The translations under genes were made by a program, and so were the position numbers. The notes under the pieces are model-generated. The model was not told the DNA's origin and did no database searches. It saw only the letters and a program-made list of their open reading frames with translations. From Thermoanaerobaculum sp964488355 (GTDB lineage Bacteria; Acidobacteriota; Thermoanaerobaculia; Thermoanaerobaculales; Thermoanaerobaculaceae): 64,000 nucleotides of DNA. The stretch spans positions 6,083 to 70,082 of the forward strand of contig CAZAUJ010000013.1 in assembly GCA_964488355.1 (NCBI GenBank), given 5' to 3'. Within the stretch, counting starts at the first letter, position 1. The number at the start of each line of letters is the position of its first letter. This document shows, one piece after another, positions 25,271-33,670 of this stretch.

Positions 25271-25677
25271 CCGGCTAGCCTGCTAGCCGCCTCCTCATCC
25301 GCCAGAGCCACCAGCTGCCGCTTAGCCACTAGCGCCGCGCGCAGCAACTCCCCCAACCGCGCGGCATCGGCTGGGTTCACTACCAGGTCTGCCTGAAGCA
25401 GAAAGGCACGCCACCCATCGCCGGTGTTTACACCGTTGGCCAAGACGGCCAGCACAAACCCCCGGCGTAGCGCCGGCGGCACGGTTACCAGTGCCGGCCA
25501 CTCGCCTGCCCCCAAGGAGGCCACGTCGGTGCAGACCACCACGGCCACCGCACCCACCTCCACCTCCGCCCGCGCTTCGCGCATGCTTCCCACCGCCACC
25601 GCCTCGAAGCCGGCTGCCGCCAACGCCCCCTGATGGCCCTGGGCTAGCGCACAGGTGACCAGGACTACCCGCCGCAC
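25267..25677 (-). CDS. Hypothetical protein between moxR and pilT-like
   Basis: Unrecognised protein of 136 residues, rich in Ala, Val and Leu. The pattern of short hydrophobic strands alternating with helices (Arg-Arg-Val-Val-Leu-Val-Thr at the start, Ala-Val-Val-Val-Cys-Thr-Asp mid-way) resembles a degenerate response-regulator receiver fold. A clear phosphoacceptor Asp and the conserved Lys are not certain. GTG 25677 starts one base after the frame-corrected stop of the pilT-like gene, and its end overlaps moxR. Co-expression with both neighbours is expected. Confidence 0.65.
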   Translation of the reverse strand: MRRVVLVTCALAQGHQGALAAAGFEAVAVGSMREARAEVEVGAVAVVVCTDVASLGAGEWPALVTVPPALRRGFVLAVLANGVNTGDGWRAFLLQADLVVNPADAARLGELLRAALVAKRQLVALADEEAASRLAG

Positions 25678-26786
25678 GCTAGCTGCCCTCCTGCAGGTCT
25701 AAAAGCCGCAGCTCCAGCTGGCGGGGCAGGACAGCAAAGGCGAGGGCCACATCCCGAGCCAGAACTCCCTGGCGCACGCGCGTTTCCAAGCTCGCGGTCA
25801 AAGCCCTTCTGCCCCTCCCTTTCCCCATCCCGCAGAACATCAGCAAACGACGCCGAGTCCAAGTTGCCGGCCAGGAGATACTCGTTCGCCGCCACCGAAA
25901 GCCGAAAAACCTCCACCACCGGCCGTCGCTTCCCATCCCTGTGGGGCACAAGTCGCTGGGAAAAAGCAAACCACAGCACCCGAGCTAGGCGCGCCCGGGT
26001 TTCCTGGCGCTCCTCAGGGGGAAAGAAGCCCAGCCAGCGCGAGAGCGCCGAAGCGGTGTCAAAGCCACGCAGAGAGGTGAGCACCAGGTGTCCCGTTTCC
26101 GCCAGCTTCAAAAGCAGCCGCGCTTCCTCGGTCCTGCGCACCTCTGAGGCCAGCACCACGTCCGCTCCCGCGCGCGCGGCATCGGCCAGGCCTTGGGCTA
26201 GCGAGGGGGTGTCGATGCCCACCTCTCGCTGATGCACTGCCGCCATACCGTGACGATGGAGGAACTCGATGGGCTCCTCCACCGTCATCACGTGACAGGC
26301 GCGGGTGCGGTTTACCTCGCCCACGAGGGCAGCTAGCGTGGTGGTCCGGCCCGCGCCAGCCGGGCCGTTGACGAAGACGATGCCGCTCTTCTCTTGCGCC
26401 GCCTCCGCCACCGCCTCCGGCAGCTCCAGTTCCGCCAGGCTGGCGACCCGCTCAGGGATGGCCCGCAGCGTCACCGCAAAGCTCCCGCGCTGGAGAAAAA
26501 CCGACACGCGAAAGCGGGTGACCGAGGGCAAGGAGTAAGCGAAGGCAGCAGCACCCAGTTCCCGCACCCTTCGGGCGGCAGCCGGAGGGGCGGCAGCCAA
26601 AAGGTGGAGCACGATCGCCTCGGTATGAAACGGGGTCAGCCGCGCAAGGCCTGGCAACTCCACGCGCACCAGTTCGCCATCGCGGGCGATGCAGGGGGGC
26701 AGGCCCACACCAAAAAGCAAATCACCGCCGCTGCCCCCCCGCTGGGCAACGTGTGTCAAGAAGCCGGGTAAATCGAATCCTAGCAC
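25665..26786 (-). CDS. Divergent PilT-like ATPase with C-terminal frameshift
   Basis: Secretion-type ATPase related to the twitching motor PilT (373 residues as read). The nucleotide site is altered: Walker A reads Gly-Pro-Ala-Gly-Ala-Gly-Arg-Thr-Thr, with Arg for the invariant Lys; the Asp box is Val-Glu-Glu-Pro-Ile-Glu; the Walker B region is Ala-Ser-Glu-Val-Arg; and the His box lacks its His (Thr-Ser-Leu-Arg-Gly). The last 57 codons are non-homologous, but a one-base shift near 25785-25789 restores a PilT-like tail (Glu-Thr-Arg-Val-Arg-Gln-Gly-Val-Leu) ending at 25679, one base before the next gene. No pilus genes are nearby. Confidence 0.8.
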   Translation of the reverse strand: MLGFDLPGFLTHVAQRGGSGGDLLFGVGLPPCIARDGELVRVELPGLARLTPFHTEAIVLHLLAAAPPAAARRVRELGAAAFAYSLPSVTRFRVSVFLQRGSFAVTLRAIPERVASLAELELPEAVAEAAQEKSGIVFVNGPAGAGRTTTLAALVGEVNRTRACHVMTVEEPIEFLHRHGMAAVHQREVGIDTPSLAQGLADAARAGADVVLASEVRRTEEARLLLKLAETGHLVLTSLRGFDTASALSRWLGFFPPEERQETRARLARVLWFAFSQRLVPHRDGKRRPVVEVFRLSVAANEYLLAGNLDSASFADVLRDGEREGQKGFDRELGNARAPGSSGSGCGPRLCCPAPPAGAAAFRPAGGQLACGG

Positions 26787-26792
26787 CGAGCC

Positions 26793-26798
26793 AGTATA
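26793..26798 (-). promoter_or_regulatory. -10 box (TATACT) of pilT-like/moxR operon, leaderless
   Basis: TATACT on the minus strand ends six bases before the GTG at 26786, so the predicted transcription start is the G of the start codon. No Shine-Dalgarno sequence is present. It heads the pilT-like to tgpA operon. Confidence 0.5.
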
Positions 26799-26829
26799 GC
26801 GAGCGGGCAGGTCCTCCGCGTTCGCCGGC

Positions 26830-27666
26830 TTAGGGCTGAACGAAGCTGACCTCGGGCACTTGGGGAATCAAACGCTGGGAGAACGCCTCTTCCAGAAATC
26901 GGCGAACAGCTTGCCTGCCCCTCTCGCCGTAATCCAAGGTCAAGTGGTTGACGTACATGGACACGAAGCGGTCGGCCCTTGGGCGGCTCAGGCCGCGGGC
27001 AAAAGGCAGCGCCGCATCCAAGGCTTGCTGGCGGTGCTCCAAGGCCCAGCGCACCGAATCGGCTAGCACCGCAGCGATACGGCGGGAAAGCTCCGGCCCC
27101 AAGTCTCGGCGTACGCCGTTGCCCCCCAGGGGCAAGGGCAAGCCAGTCTTCTCCTTCCACCAGCGACCCAAATCCTCCACCAGAACCAGCCCCTCTTCCT
27201 GGAAGGTCAGCTGCCCCTCGTGGATCAGCACCCCAGCTTGCGACCTCCCCTCCTCCACCACCGCAGCCACCTGGTCAAAGGGAACGTCCAGGCACACGGC
27301 CTGGGGCTGCCAAAGCTGCAAAGCCAGCCGTGCCGAGGTCCAGCGCCCCGGGGTGGCCACCACCTGGCCTGCCAGCTGCTCCCGGGTCAGAGGTTGCCTA
27401 GCCACCACCACCGGCCCGTAGCCGTCGCCCATGGACGCGCCCGAGCTCAACAGGGCATAGCGGTCCGCCACGTAGGCGTAGGCGTGGATGGACAGGGCAG
27501 TAACCTCGTACTGTCCCTCCCTGGCTTTTTGGTTAAGCGTCTCGATGTCGGCCAATACCTCGGCAAACCGGAGCCCCCGTCGATCTACCAGCCCCTGCAC
27601 CGCCGCATAGTGCATGAAGGCGTCATCGGCATCCGGGGAATGAGCTACGTGAATTGTTTGGACCAT
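26830..27666 (-). CDS. mqnD: 1,4-dihydroxy-6-naphthoate synthase
   Basis: Cyclises the product of MqnC to 1,4-dihydroxy-6-naphthoate in the futalosine route to menaquinone. The 278-residue protein has a periplasmic-binding-protein fold. The N-terminal signature Ser-Pro-Asp-Ala-Asp-Asp-Ala-Phe-Met is diagnostic of MqnD, with Gly-Gly-Asn-Gly-Val-Arg-Arg later in the chain. ATG 27666 follows AAGGAG and replaces a longer frame from 27807 that has no signal. Other mqn genes are not in the window. It shows that respiration uses menaquinone. Confidence 0.92.
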   Translation of the reverse strand: MVQTIHVAHSPDADDAFMHYAAVQGLVDRRGLRFAEVLADIETLNQKAREGQYEVTALSIHAYAYVADRYALLSSGASMGDGYGPVVVARQPLTREQLAGQVVATPGRWTSARLALQLWQPQAVCLDVPFDQVAAVVEEGRSQAGVLIHEGQLTFQEEGLVLVEDLGRWWKEKTGLPLPLGGNGVRRDLGPELSRRIAAVLADSVRWALEHRQQALDAALPFARGLSRPRADRFVSMYVNHLTLDYGERGRQAVRRFLEEAFSQRLIPQVPEVSFVQP

Positions 27667-27808
27667 GCGCAAAGCTCCTTTCGCTAGGAGGGGGAAGCGG
27701 GCCGGCTCCCTCGGTTGCCTCCCCTCCCCTTTCGGCCTAGGCGCAAGGCTAGCAGGGTCCCCACTCCCTTGCCCCGGGGTATCCCTAGACCAGGCCTCCG
27801 AGGCCATT

Positions 27809-29833
27809 TTAGTAGGCCAGGAGCTCTTCCATGGCGCGGCGAATCGTCTCCACCGTGGGCACCACCGCGTCCATTAGCCCGGCGTCGTAGGGTACCAGGG
27901 CATCCGCCGTGGCCACCCGAGTGGGAGGCGCATCCAGGTAGGCAAACACGTCGGCCATGATTGCCGCCATGATCTCGCCAGCAAAGCCAGCGGTGATGGT
28001 GTCCTCGTGCACCACCAACAGCCTGCCCGTTCTCCGCACCGAGCGAACCACCGCCTCTCGGTCCCAAGGGCAGAGCGTACGAAGGTCCCAAAGCTCCACC
28101 CGCCCGGACAGGCTTTGCGCCACGGCGAGGCAACGGTAAACCATGGCCCCCCAACTGACCACCGTGAGCTGGTCGCCAGGCAGCAGACGGACCGCCACCC
28201 CAAAGGGGAGCTGGTAGGCGTCGCCGGGGTAGGGGCGCCGGGCCTCCGGGCTGTCCAATAAAGCCCGATGCTCCAAGAAAATGACCGGGTCCTGGCCGCG
28301 GAGGGCGGTGCGCAGCAGGCCCACCGCATCGGCAGCGTTGGAGGGATAGGCAATGCGCCAGCCCAAGGTGTGGGCAAACACCGCCTCGGCGGCCACGGAA
28401 TGCCAGGGGTCCCCGGTTTTGCGGCCAAAGCCCAAAGGCATGCGCACCACCACCGGGCTGGTGAACTTGCCCCCCGTGCGCCAGCGCACCGAGCCGATGT
28501 CGACCAACACGTCATAGGCTGGGTCCACGTACTTGCGGAACTGGATTTCCGCCACCGGACGCAGGCCGGCCATGGCCATGCCGGAGGCCCTCCCCAAAAT
28601 ACCCACCTCGGACAGGGAGGTATCGAAGACTCGCTCGGGGCCGAACTGCCTTTGCAGGTCGACGGTAGCCCCATGGACCCCGCCTTTGACACCCACATCC
28701 TCGCCAAATACCACCAGCTTGGGCTCGCGCGCCAACTCGGCCGCCAGCGTGCGCCGCACCCCTTCCACCAGGTTGATGCGTGGTCCTTCTTCCTCGGGTT
28801 TGGGCTCATCCCAGGGCTGCTCCGGGGCAAAGAGGTGCTGCTTGGCACAAGCCGGGTCGGGAGAGGGCGCGGACAGCGCTTGGGAAAGCGCATGGCGCAC
28901 TTGCTCCTCCGCCTGGCGGGCAAGCTCGCCAAAGGTGCTCTCGCCTACGAGCACCGCCAGGTGACGCAAGGGATCCTGTCGCTGGGCCTGCGAAAGCTCC
29001 TCCTCGTTCCGGTACGCCTGCGTGTCAATGAAGGTGTGGCCACAAAGGCGCGGCACCTGCAGGCGCAGAAGGCACGCACCCTTGCCCATCCGCACCCAGC
29101 TCACCGCCTCGCTCACCAGCGAAGCGGTGACCTCGGGCAGGTAGCCGGGCCCTTCCAGCACCTTCAGCTGCGCAAAGGAAGCCAAGTTGGCAGCAACGTT
29201 TCCTCCTGGGGTTTGCAGCTGTCCGGGAGCGGAAATGGCGCGGCCGTTGTCCTCGATGACAAACAGCATGGGCAGCTGCAGGGTGGTCGCCAACGTCAGC
29301 GCGGCCCAAAAGCCGTTGGTCGCCACCGAGCCCTCCCCACCGCAGGCGGCGGCCATGGCCCCCTGCCACTCGGCCTCCTGCAACACCTCCTGGTAGTAGC
29401 GGATAGCCTGGGCCCAGCCGGCTGCAGGGGCGTATTGCGAGCCCACATCGCCCACCGTGGGCAACACGGTGGCGCGTCCCCGGCTGGGCAGGTTAAACAT
29501 CACCCCCACGTCTCGCCCCTCGCTCATGCTCCCGGAACGTGCCAAAGATGCCCGTAGGGCCTCTTCCAAGGAAAGGCCTAACGTCAGCACCAGAGGTCGG
29601 GAGCGGTAGTACACGCCCACCGCGTCCCGCGGGTGGTTGAGGTGCAAGCCCAGCAGCACTTGGGCCAGCTCGTGGCCCTTGGCCGAAAACTGATACTTCA
29701 CCAAACCCTGGGGAACCAGCTCCCGTTCTTCCAGCTCGTCCAGTAAGCGAGAGGCGAGGACCCGCAGGGTCACCTCGCGCCAGAAGGCCATCCCCAGGTC
29801 GAGCTTGGCTATCTGTTCCAGCTGCTGGCCCAT
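27809..29833 (-). CDS. 2-oxoacid dehydrogenase E1, fused alpha-beta
   Basis: Thiamine-diphosphate enzyme decarboxylating a 2-oxoacid (branched-chain type or pyruvate) and passing the acyl group to lipoyl-E2. About 674 residues combine an E1-alpha half (about 1-330, ThDP motif Gly-Gly-Glu-Gly-Ser ... Glu-Asp-Asn-Gly) with an E1-beta half (about 350-674, Phe-Gly-Glu-Asp-Val-Gly, then Asp-Thr-Ser-Leu-Ser-Glu and His-Glu-Asp near the end). Most bacteria encode these as two genes, but fused forms are known. ATG 29833 follows AGGGGGGG; ATG 29848 is possible. No E2 or E3 gene is adjacent, so the complex must draw on distant genes. Confidence 0.9.
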   Translation of the reverse strand: MGQQLEQIAKLDLGMAFWREVTLRVLASRLLDELEERELVPQGLVKYQFSAKGHELAQVLLGLHLNHPRDAVGVYYRSRPLVLTLGLSLEEALRASLARSGSMSEGRDVGVMFNLPSRGRATVLPTVGDVGSQYAPAAGWAQAIRYYQEVLQEAEWQGAMAAACGGEGSVATNGFWAALTLATTLQLPMLFVIEDNGRAISAPGQLQTPGGNVAANLASFAQLKVLEGPGYLPEVTASLVSEAVSWVRMGKGACLLRLQVPRLCGHTFIDTQAYRNEEELSQAQRQDPLRHLAVLVGESTFGELARQAEEQVRHALSQALSAPSPDPACAKQHLFAPEQPWDEPKPEEEGPRINLVEGVRRTLAAELAREPKLVVFGEDVGVKGGVHGATVDLQRQFGPERVFDTSLSEVGILGRASGMAMAGLRPVAEIQFRKYVDPAYDVLVDIGSVRWRTGGKFTSPVVVRMPLGFGRKTGDPWHSVAAEAVFAHTLGWRIAYPSNAADAVGLLRTALRGQDPVIFLEHRALLDSPEARRPYPGDAYQLPFGVAVRLLPGDQLTVVSWGAMVYRCLAVAQSLSGRVELWDLRTLCPWDREAVVRSVRRTGRLLVVHEDTITAGFAGEIMAAIMADVFAYLDAPPTRVATADALVPYDAGLMDAVVPTVETIRRAMEELLAY

Positions 29834-29888
29834 GACCCCCCCTGTCATGGCGACCGCGTCGCAAACTCAGCGGATTGTACCAGGGCCT

Positions 29889-31931
29889 TTAGGGCTTTCC
29901 TGCCCCCAGCTGGGCCAGCGCCTGCCCTGCCGCTCGCAACAGGGGGTACGGGGAAAGAGGCTCTCCCACCGCCGCCTTCAGCCAGGCGTCAGGGGTAAGC
30001 TTGCCCAAGCGAGCCATCCGCTCCACTTCCTCGCCGAACCGCTCCCCCCGCAGCCGTTCCCTCACTTGGAAGGCAATGAGGTGGCCGAGCGCGTAGTCCG
30101 AGAGGTACAAGGGATAAGCGATCATGTGGGAGTAGATGGCCAGCAGCTCGCAATCCCTGTGGCCGAAGACGTCCGCGTAGGAGGCGTTCCAAACCTCCCG
30201 TGCCGCAGCCAGCACCGCGTCCTTGAGCTGGGCGGCGGTGGCCTGGGGATTCCGGTAGAGCCAGCGCCAGGCTTGCAACTCCACCAAGGAAACACCGGCA
30301 ATCTCGTAGGTTGCCCAAAGGCTGGCGAGGGCTTCCTCCTGCTCTTGCCGGGCGGCTGGCAAGCCCAAAAGCTCCAGATCGCGGCTTTGGAAAGCGAAGG
30401 CAATGGCCTCGGTAAAGGCGTTGTTGGGCACACCCGCAAGCGCCCAGTGGTCCATGCCGTTGAGGGAAAACACCTGCTCCACGTTGTGTCCCAGCTCGTG
30501 GATAGCAATGTTAAAGCCCTTGTAGCTCATGCCTGAGGGCCCCACCCGGGTTCGCAGGTGAGCCTTGTCCTCGCGCCGCACCGCCCCCATGGCGTGGCCG
30601 GCGCCGCGAGCCGGGTCCACCACGATGCGTTCGGCGAGAAACGCCGCCTTGTCCGCGCTAAAGCCCAGCTTGCGCAGGATATGGGGCAGGTCCTTTTGGA
30701 ACGCCTCAACCGTGGGGTAGCGGGAGCGAACCAGCCGATCCAGCTCCTCCTCGCTGAACCCAGCTCGCGGGGAAAAGCCGGCGTACCAAATGTCGAAGGG
30801 CTCCAGGGGCCGGCCAAGCCTGGCGGCGATGAGCTTGGCCAGTGCCCGTACCTCGGAAGAGGCCAACAGGGTGCGCAACACCTTTTCCACTTCGGCCTCG
30901 GGAATTTGCCTCTCCAGCTCAAAGGAGCGAGCCAGCGCCGTGGGCGCCAGGGGGCTGTACGCATCCACCTGGCGCAGGGCGTGAAAATTGGCCAACCAGC
31001 GCTCGTAGCGGAGGTTCGGCTCGGGCGCCAGGTCGGAAGCCGAGGGCTTGGCGCCATCCAAGGCTACGAGCGCGCCCGAAAAGGGGTCGTAGAGAAAGCC
31101 CCCGTCTCGCAGAAAGCCCTGTGGCACCTCCTGCCGGACGATGCGCAGCATGAGCTGCTGTATGAGCCGCTGGCGGCGCAGGCCGTCGGGCTGACCGTAC
31201 CAAGCTTTCAGCTCGTCGCGCAATCCCCAGTGGCTGATGAGCTTGAGTCCAGCGGGAAAGAGGGCCTCCCCCTGGCCGTCGCGCAATCGGTCCATGGCCA
31301 GGTTGTAACTGGCCACGTATTGGTCGGAAGCCAGCAGGGCCTTGCTTACTCCCCTGGCTACCTCCGCCGGCACCCGCAGGGCAAAGCGCTCCAAAAGCCG
31401 CGACTGGGCCCACCGCTCCCTGTCCCAGCCTCCGCCCTGGCTCAGCCGGTCCTGAAGGCTATCCAAGGGGAAGTTCAGCAGCGCCAAATGGGCTACCTTG
31501 GTGCGAAACAGGTCCTCGGAAAGATGGGCGGCAAGGTCCAACTGAGCCAGCAGCTGATCCACCTTGGACACCGGGCCGGTGTCCAGGTCCAGGGGGGTAG
31601 TGAGGAAGCGCCGCACCTCATGCAGGTGCCCTTCCACCTGCTCCAAGGCGTCCTGCAGGCGCCGAAACGTGGGAGGCAGCTCCGAGGCGGGCAGAAAGTG
31701 CTCGCGGCAAAACGCCACGAACGCCACCCCGTCGCCGTCTTCCGGCCACCAACGCTCGGCCACCTGCTCTACCCCTCGCCGAATCCTCACCTCCTCAGCC
31801 GGCCCAAAAGTAGCCAAAAGCGCGTGTACGGCCCGCTCTCGGTCGGCTTGGGAAACTGTCCTTTCCTGGCCGCTACCCGCAGCTGTCAAACCCACCATGA
31901 GCAACGTCCCTATCACGCTAAGGTTTTGCAC
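29889..31931 (-). CDS. Exported HExxH zinc metallopeptidase (M3-like)
   Basis: Zinc peptidase of about 680 residues with a probable signal peptide (Val-Ile-Gly-Thr-Leu-Leu-Met-Val-Gly-Leu-Thr-Ala-Ala). The active site His-Glu-Leu-Gly-His lies near residue 475. A downstream Glu in Asn-Ala-Phe-Thr-Glu-Ala-Ile-Ala-Phe, about 30 residues on, is the likely third ligand, as in thimet oligopeptidase-type (gluzincin) enzymes. The surrounding protein is largely alpha-helical, but the exact family is uncertain. GTG 31931 with GGAGGG upstream fixes the start and overlaps the dacB stop. Probably digests peptides in the envelope, like the prolyl oligopeptidase. Confidence 0.8.
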   Translation of the reverse strand: MQNLSVIGTLLMVGLTAAGSGQERTVSQADRERAVHALLATFGPAEEVRIRRGVEQVAERWWPEDGDGVAFVAFCREHFLPASELPPTFRRLQDALEQVEGHLHEVRRFLTTPLDLDTGPVSKVDQLLAQLDLAAHLSEDLFRTKVAHLALLNFPLDSLQDRLSQGGGWDRERWAQSRLLERFALRVPAEVARGVSKALLASDQYVASYNLAMDRLRDGQGEALFPAGLKLISHWGLRDELKAWYGQPDGLRRQRLIQQLMLRIVRQEVPQGFLRDGGFLYDPFSGALVALDGAKPSASDLAPEPNLRYERWLANFHALRQVDAYSPLAPTALARSFELERQIPEAEVEKVLRTLLASSEVRALAKLIAARLGRPLEPFDIWYAGFSPRAGFSEEELDRLVRSRYPTVEAFQKDLPHILRKLGFSADKAAFLAERIVVDPARGAGHAMGAVRREDKAHLRTRVGPSGMSYKGFNIAIHELGHNVEQVFSLNGMDHWALAGVPNNAFTEAIAFAFQSRDLELLGLPAARQEQEEALASLWATYEIAGVSLVELQAWRWLYRNPQATAAQLKDAVLAAAREVWNASYADVFGHRDCELLAIYSHMIAYPLYLSDYALGHLIAFQVRERLRGERFGEEVERMARLGKLTPDAWLKAAVGEPLSPYPLLRAAGQALAQLGAGKP

Positions 31932-33231
31932 CGTTCCCTCCAGCGCTGCCGCCTTGAGCCTTTTCCTTATCCTGAGGCGGTTGGGCCACAGCAATGAGCA
32001 CGCTGCCCGTCTCTGCCTCAGAAAGGGGCGGCGGGCAAGGGGAGGCCAAAGGTCCACCGTGCTCGTCAATGAAGCGCACCAGCCATGCTTCGTGCTGCTT
32101 TCGCGCTTCTCGCAGCCTGCCCTGGGCCTTGGGGCTTGCGAGGCAAAAGAAGAAATCTCCCTGCTGCGTTCGGGCCACACCGGCGAGCACGGCAATACCA
32201 CCGTCGGTTACCGTCAGGGTTCCCGTTTTTCCCGCCACCGACCCGGCGTAGGCCGGAGCGGTGAGGATGGGAAAGAACTTCTCCAGCGTCCCGGGATGGC
32301 AACCGGCCACCGGTAGCAGGGCCCCCACCTCCAGGCCCCGCGCCCGGCAGCTGGCCACCAGCTCGCGCAGCAAGCGAACCACGCTTCGGGGCGAGAGGCG
32401 GTTCTCCCCCAAACCGGACAAGGTTTCCAGGCTGGTTTCCTCTGCCGGCGCCAGCCGGACCCGCAGAAGGCCCGCCAGCTCGTTGGCCGAGCCCAGGTGC
32501 ACTCCCAGCCGTTCGATGTCGTTGTTGGAGTACGCGTTGAAGCGGTGGAGGGTGGCCAAAAGCGGCTTGGAGCGGTGGACCAGGAGCAGCTCCCCCAAAT
32601 TGGAGCGGCCGTCAGCCCCCACCCCTCCCCGTACCATCACGTTGGGCGGCTTGTTCACGGGCCAGCCGCGCCGGCTGGCTACCTCGCGCCAGCTCCTCCT
32701 CACTTGGCTATTCCAGCGCCTCTGGTCCAGCACCTGGCGGAAGCGCGTGGCCATGGCCAAGCCACGCTTGACGGGGTCGGGCTCGGTGCCGGCCGAGCCG
32801 TTTTCCCAACCCATCCAAAAGCGGTCATTGACCACCACCGCTCCGTGCACCTCGCGAATGCCCAGCTCGTTGAGGGCGCGAGCAACCAAGAGGGCGTTTT
32901 CCACCTGAAAGTCCGGGTCGCCGCTGCCCTGCACGATCAGGTCCCCACGTACCCTACCGGCCCTCCAGTCCACGCCCCCGCGGGCAAACAAGCGCGTCTC
33001 CAAGGCAAAATCGGGCCCCAGCTTTTCCAGCGCCCACAAAGAGGTGGCCACCTTGACCACCGAAGCCGGGTTAATGGGCAGCTCCCCGCCTTGGGAGGCG
33101 ACCACCTCTCCCTGAGCGTTTTCCACGTGGAAAACCATTTGCAGAGGCGGAAGAGGCTGGCGGCGGCGGGCAGCCGAGGCGTCGGCCGCGAGGACCAACA
33201 GTACCAGCAGCGCAGGCAGTTTCTTTCCCAC
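31918..33231 (-). CDS. dacB: D-alanyl-D-alanine carboxypeptidase (PBP4 type)
   Basis: Class C low-molecular-weight penicillin-binding protein acting on peptidoglycan in the periplasm, as carboxypeptidase and endopeptidase. 437 residues with a signal peptide from GTG 33231 (Leu-Pro-Ala-Leu-Leu-Val-Leu-Leu-Val-Leu-Ala-Ala). The three active-site motifs are present: Ser-Val-Val-Lys in Asn-Pro-Ala-Ser-Val-Val-Lys, Ser-Asn-Asn in Tyr-Ser-Asn-Asn-Asp, and Lys-Thr-Gly in Ala-Gly-Lys-Thr-Gly-Thr. The start lacks a ribosome site but has TAGAAT eight bases upstream, so it is probably leaderless. The peptidase gene follows it in the same operon. Confidence 0.92.
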   Translation of the reverse strand: MGKKLPALLVLLVLAADASAARRRQPLPPLQMVFHVENAQGEVVASQGGELPINPASVVKVATSLWALEKLGPDFALETRLFARGGVDWRAGRVRGDLIVQGSGDPDFQVENALLVARALNELGIREVHGAVVVNDRFWMGWENGSAGTEPDPVKRGLAMATRFRQVLDQRRWNSQVRRSWREVASRRGWPVNKPPNVMVRGGVGADGRSNLGELLLVHRSKPLLATLHRFNAYSNNDIERLGVHLGSANELAGLLRVRLAPAEETSLETLSGLGENRLSPRSVVRLLRELVASCRARGLEVGALLPVAGCHPGTLEKFFPILTAPAYAGSVAGKTGTLTVTDGGIAVLAGVARTQQGDFFFCLASPKAQGRLREARKQHEAWLVRFIDEHGGPLASPCPPPLSEAETGSVLIAVAQPPQDKEKAQGGSAGGNGAKP

Positions 33232-33238
33232 GGGCGGG

Positions 33239-33245
33239 TATTCTA
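33239..33245. promoter_or_regulatory. Overlapping bidirectional -10 boxes, dacB and AhpD-like
   Basis: The seven bases TATTCTA read as TATTCT rightward (33239-33244) and TAGAAT leftward (33240-33245). Leftward, the box ends eight bases before the dacB GTG at 33231. Rightward, it would give a leader of about 27 bases for the AhpD-like gene at 33278. Bidirectional promoters with shared -10 elements are known in bacteria. Confidence 0.5.
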
Positions 33246-33277
33246 CCCTGGCCGCGAGAGGCGGCAGGGAGGCGTTT

Positions 33278-33670
33278 ATGTCGCACGACACGCCCGAGCT
33301 GGTGGAGGATTTCCAGCGCCGTCGGCAGCTGGGAAACGAGGCTGTGCTGGCCTGGGACCACCTGGGCATCAAGCGTTTTTACAACCTGGACACCAACACC
33401 TACCGCGACGGGGTGCTGCCAGCAAAGGTAAAAGAGCTTCTGGGTCTGGTCGCTTCGCTCGTGTTGCGCTGCAACGACTGCGTGGACTACCACTTGCTCC
33501 AGTGCGCGAAGGCTGGCTGGACGCAGGAAGAGCTGGTGGACGCTATGAACGTGGCGCTGGTGGTGGGTGGGTCCATCGTCATCCCCCACCTGCGCCACGC
33601 CGCGCAGTTCCTCGCCGCCCTGGAGGCCAGAGGAGAACTGGCCCGCAACAGGCACGAGGCCCAGGGCTAG
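33278..33670 (+). CDS. Carboxymuconolactone decarboxylase / AhpD-like protein
   Basis: Small all-helical protein of 130 residues with the redox motif Cys-Asn-Asp-Cys followed by Val-Asp-Tyr-His, the Cys-x-x-Cys-x-x-x-His pattern of AhpD-like proteins. These act as thiol peroxidases or reductase partners in oxidative defence; others in the family are decarboxylases but lack the cysteines. ATG 33278 follows AGGGAGG. The stop overlaps that of dnaE2 by four bases in convergent orientation. The direct thiol partner is not identified in the window. Confidence 0.9.
   Translation: MSHDTPELVEDFQRRRQLGNEAVLAWDHLGIKRFYNLDTNTYRDGVLPAKVKELLGLVASLVLRCNDCVDYHLLQCAKAGWTQEELVDAMNVALVVGGSIVIPHLRHAAQFLAALEARGELARNRHEAQG

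Noticed and set aside
28268..29557. 429-codon plus-strand open frame
   Set aside because: Antisense to the fused E1 gene, whose ThDP motifs are conserved; typical GC-driven shadow.
30558..31997. 479-codon plus-strand open frame
   Set aside because: Antisense to the HExxH metallopeptidase, low-complexity composition, no recognisable domain, no ribosome site.
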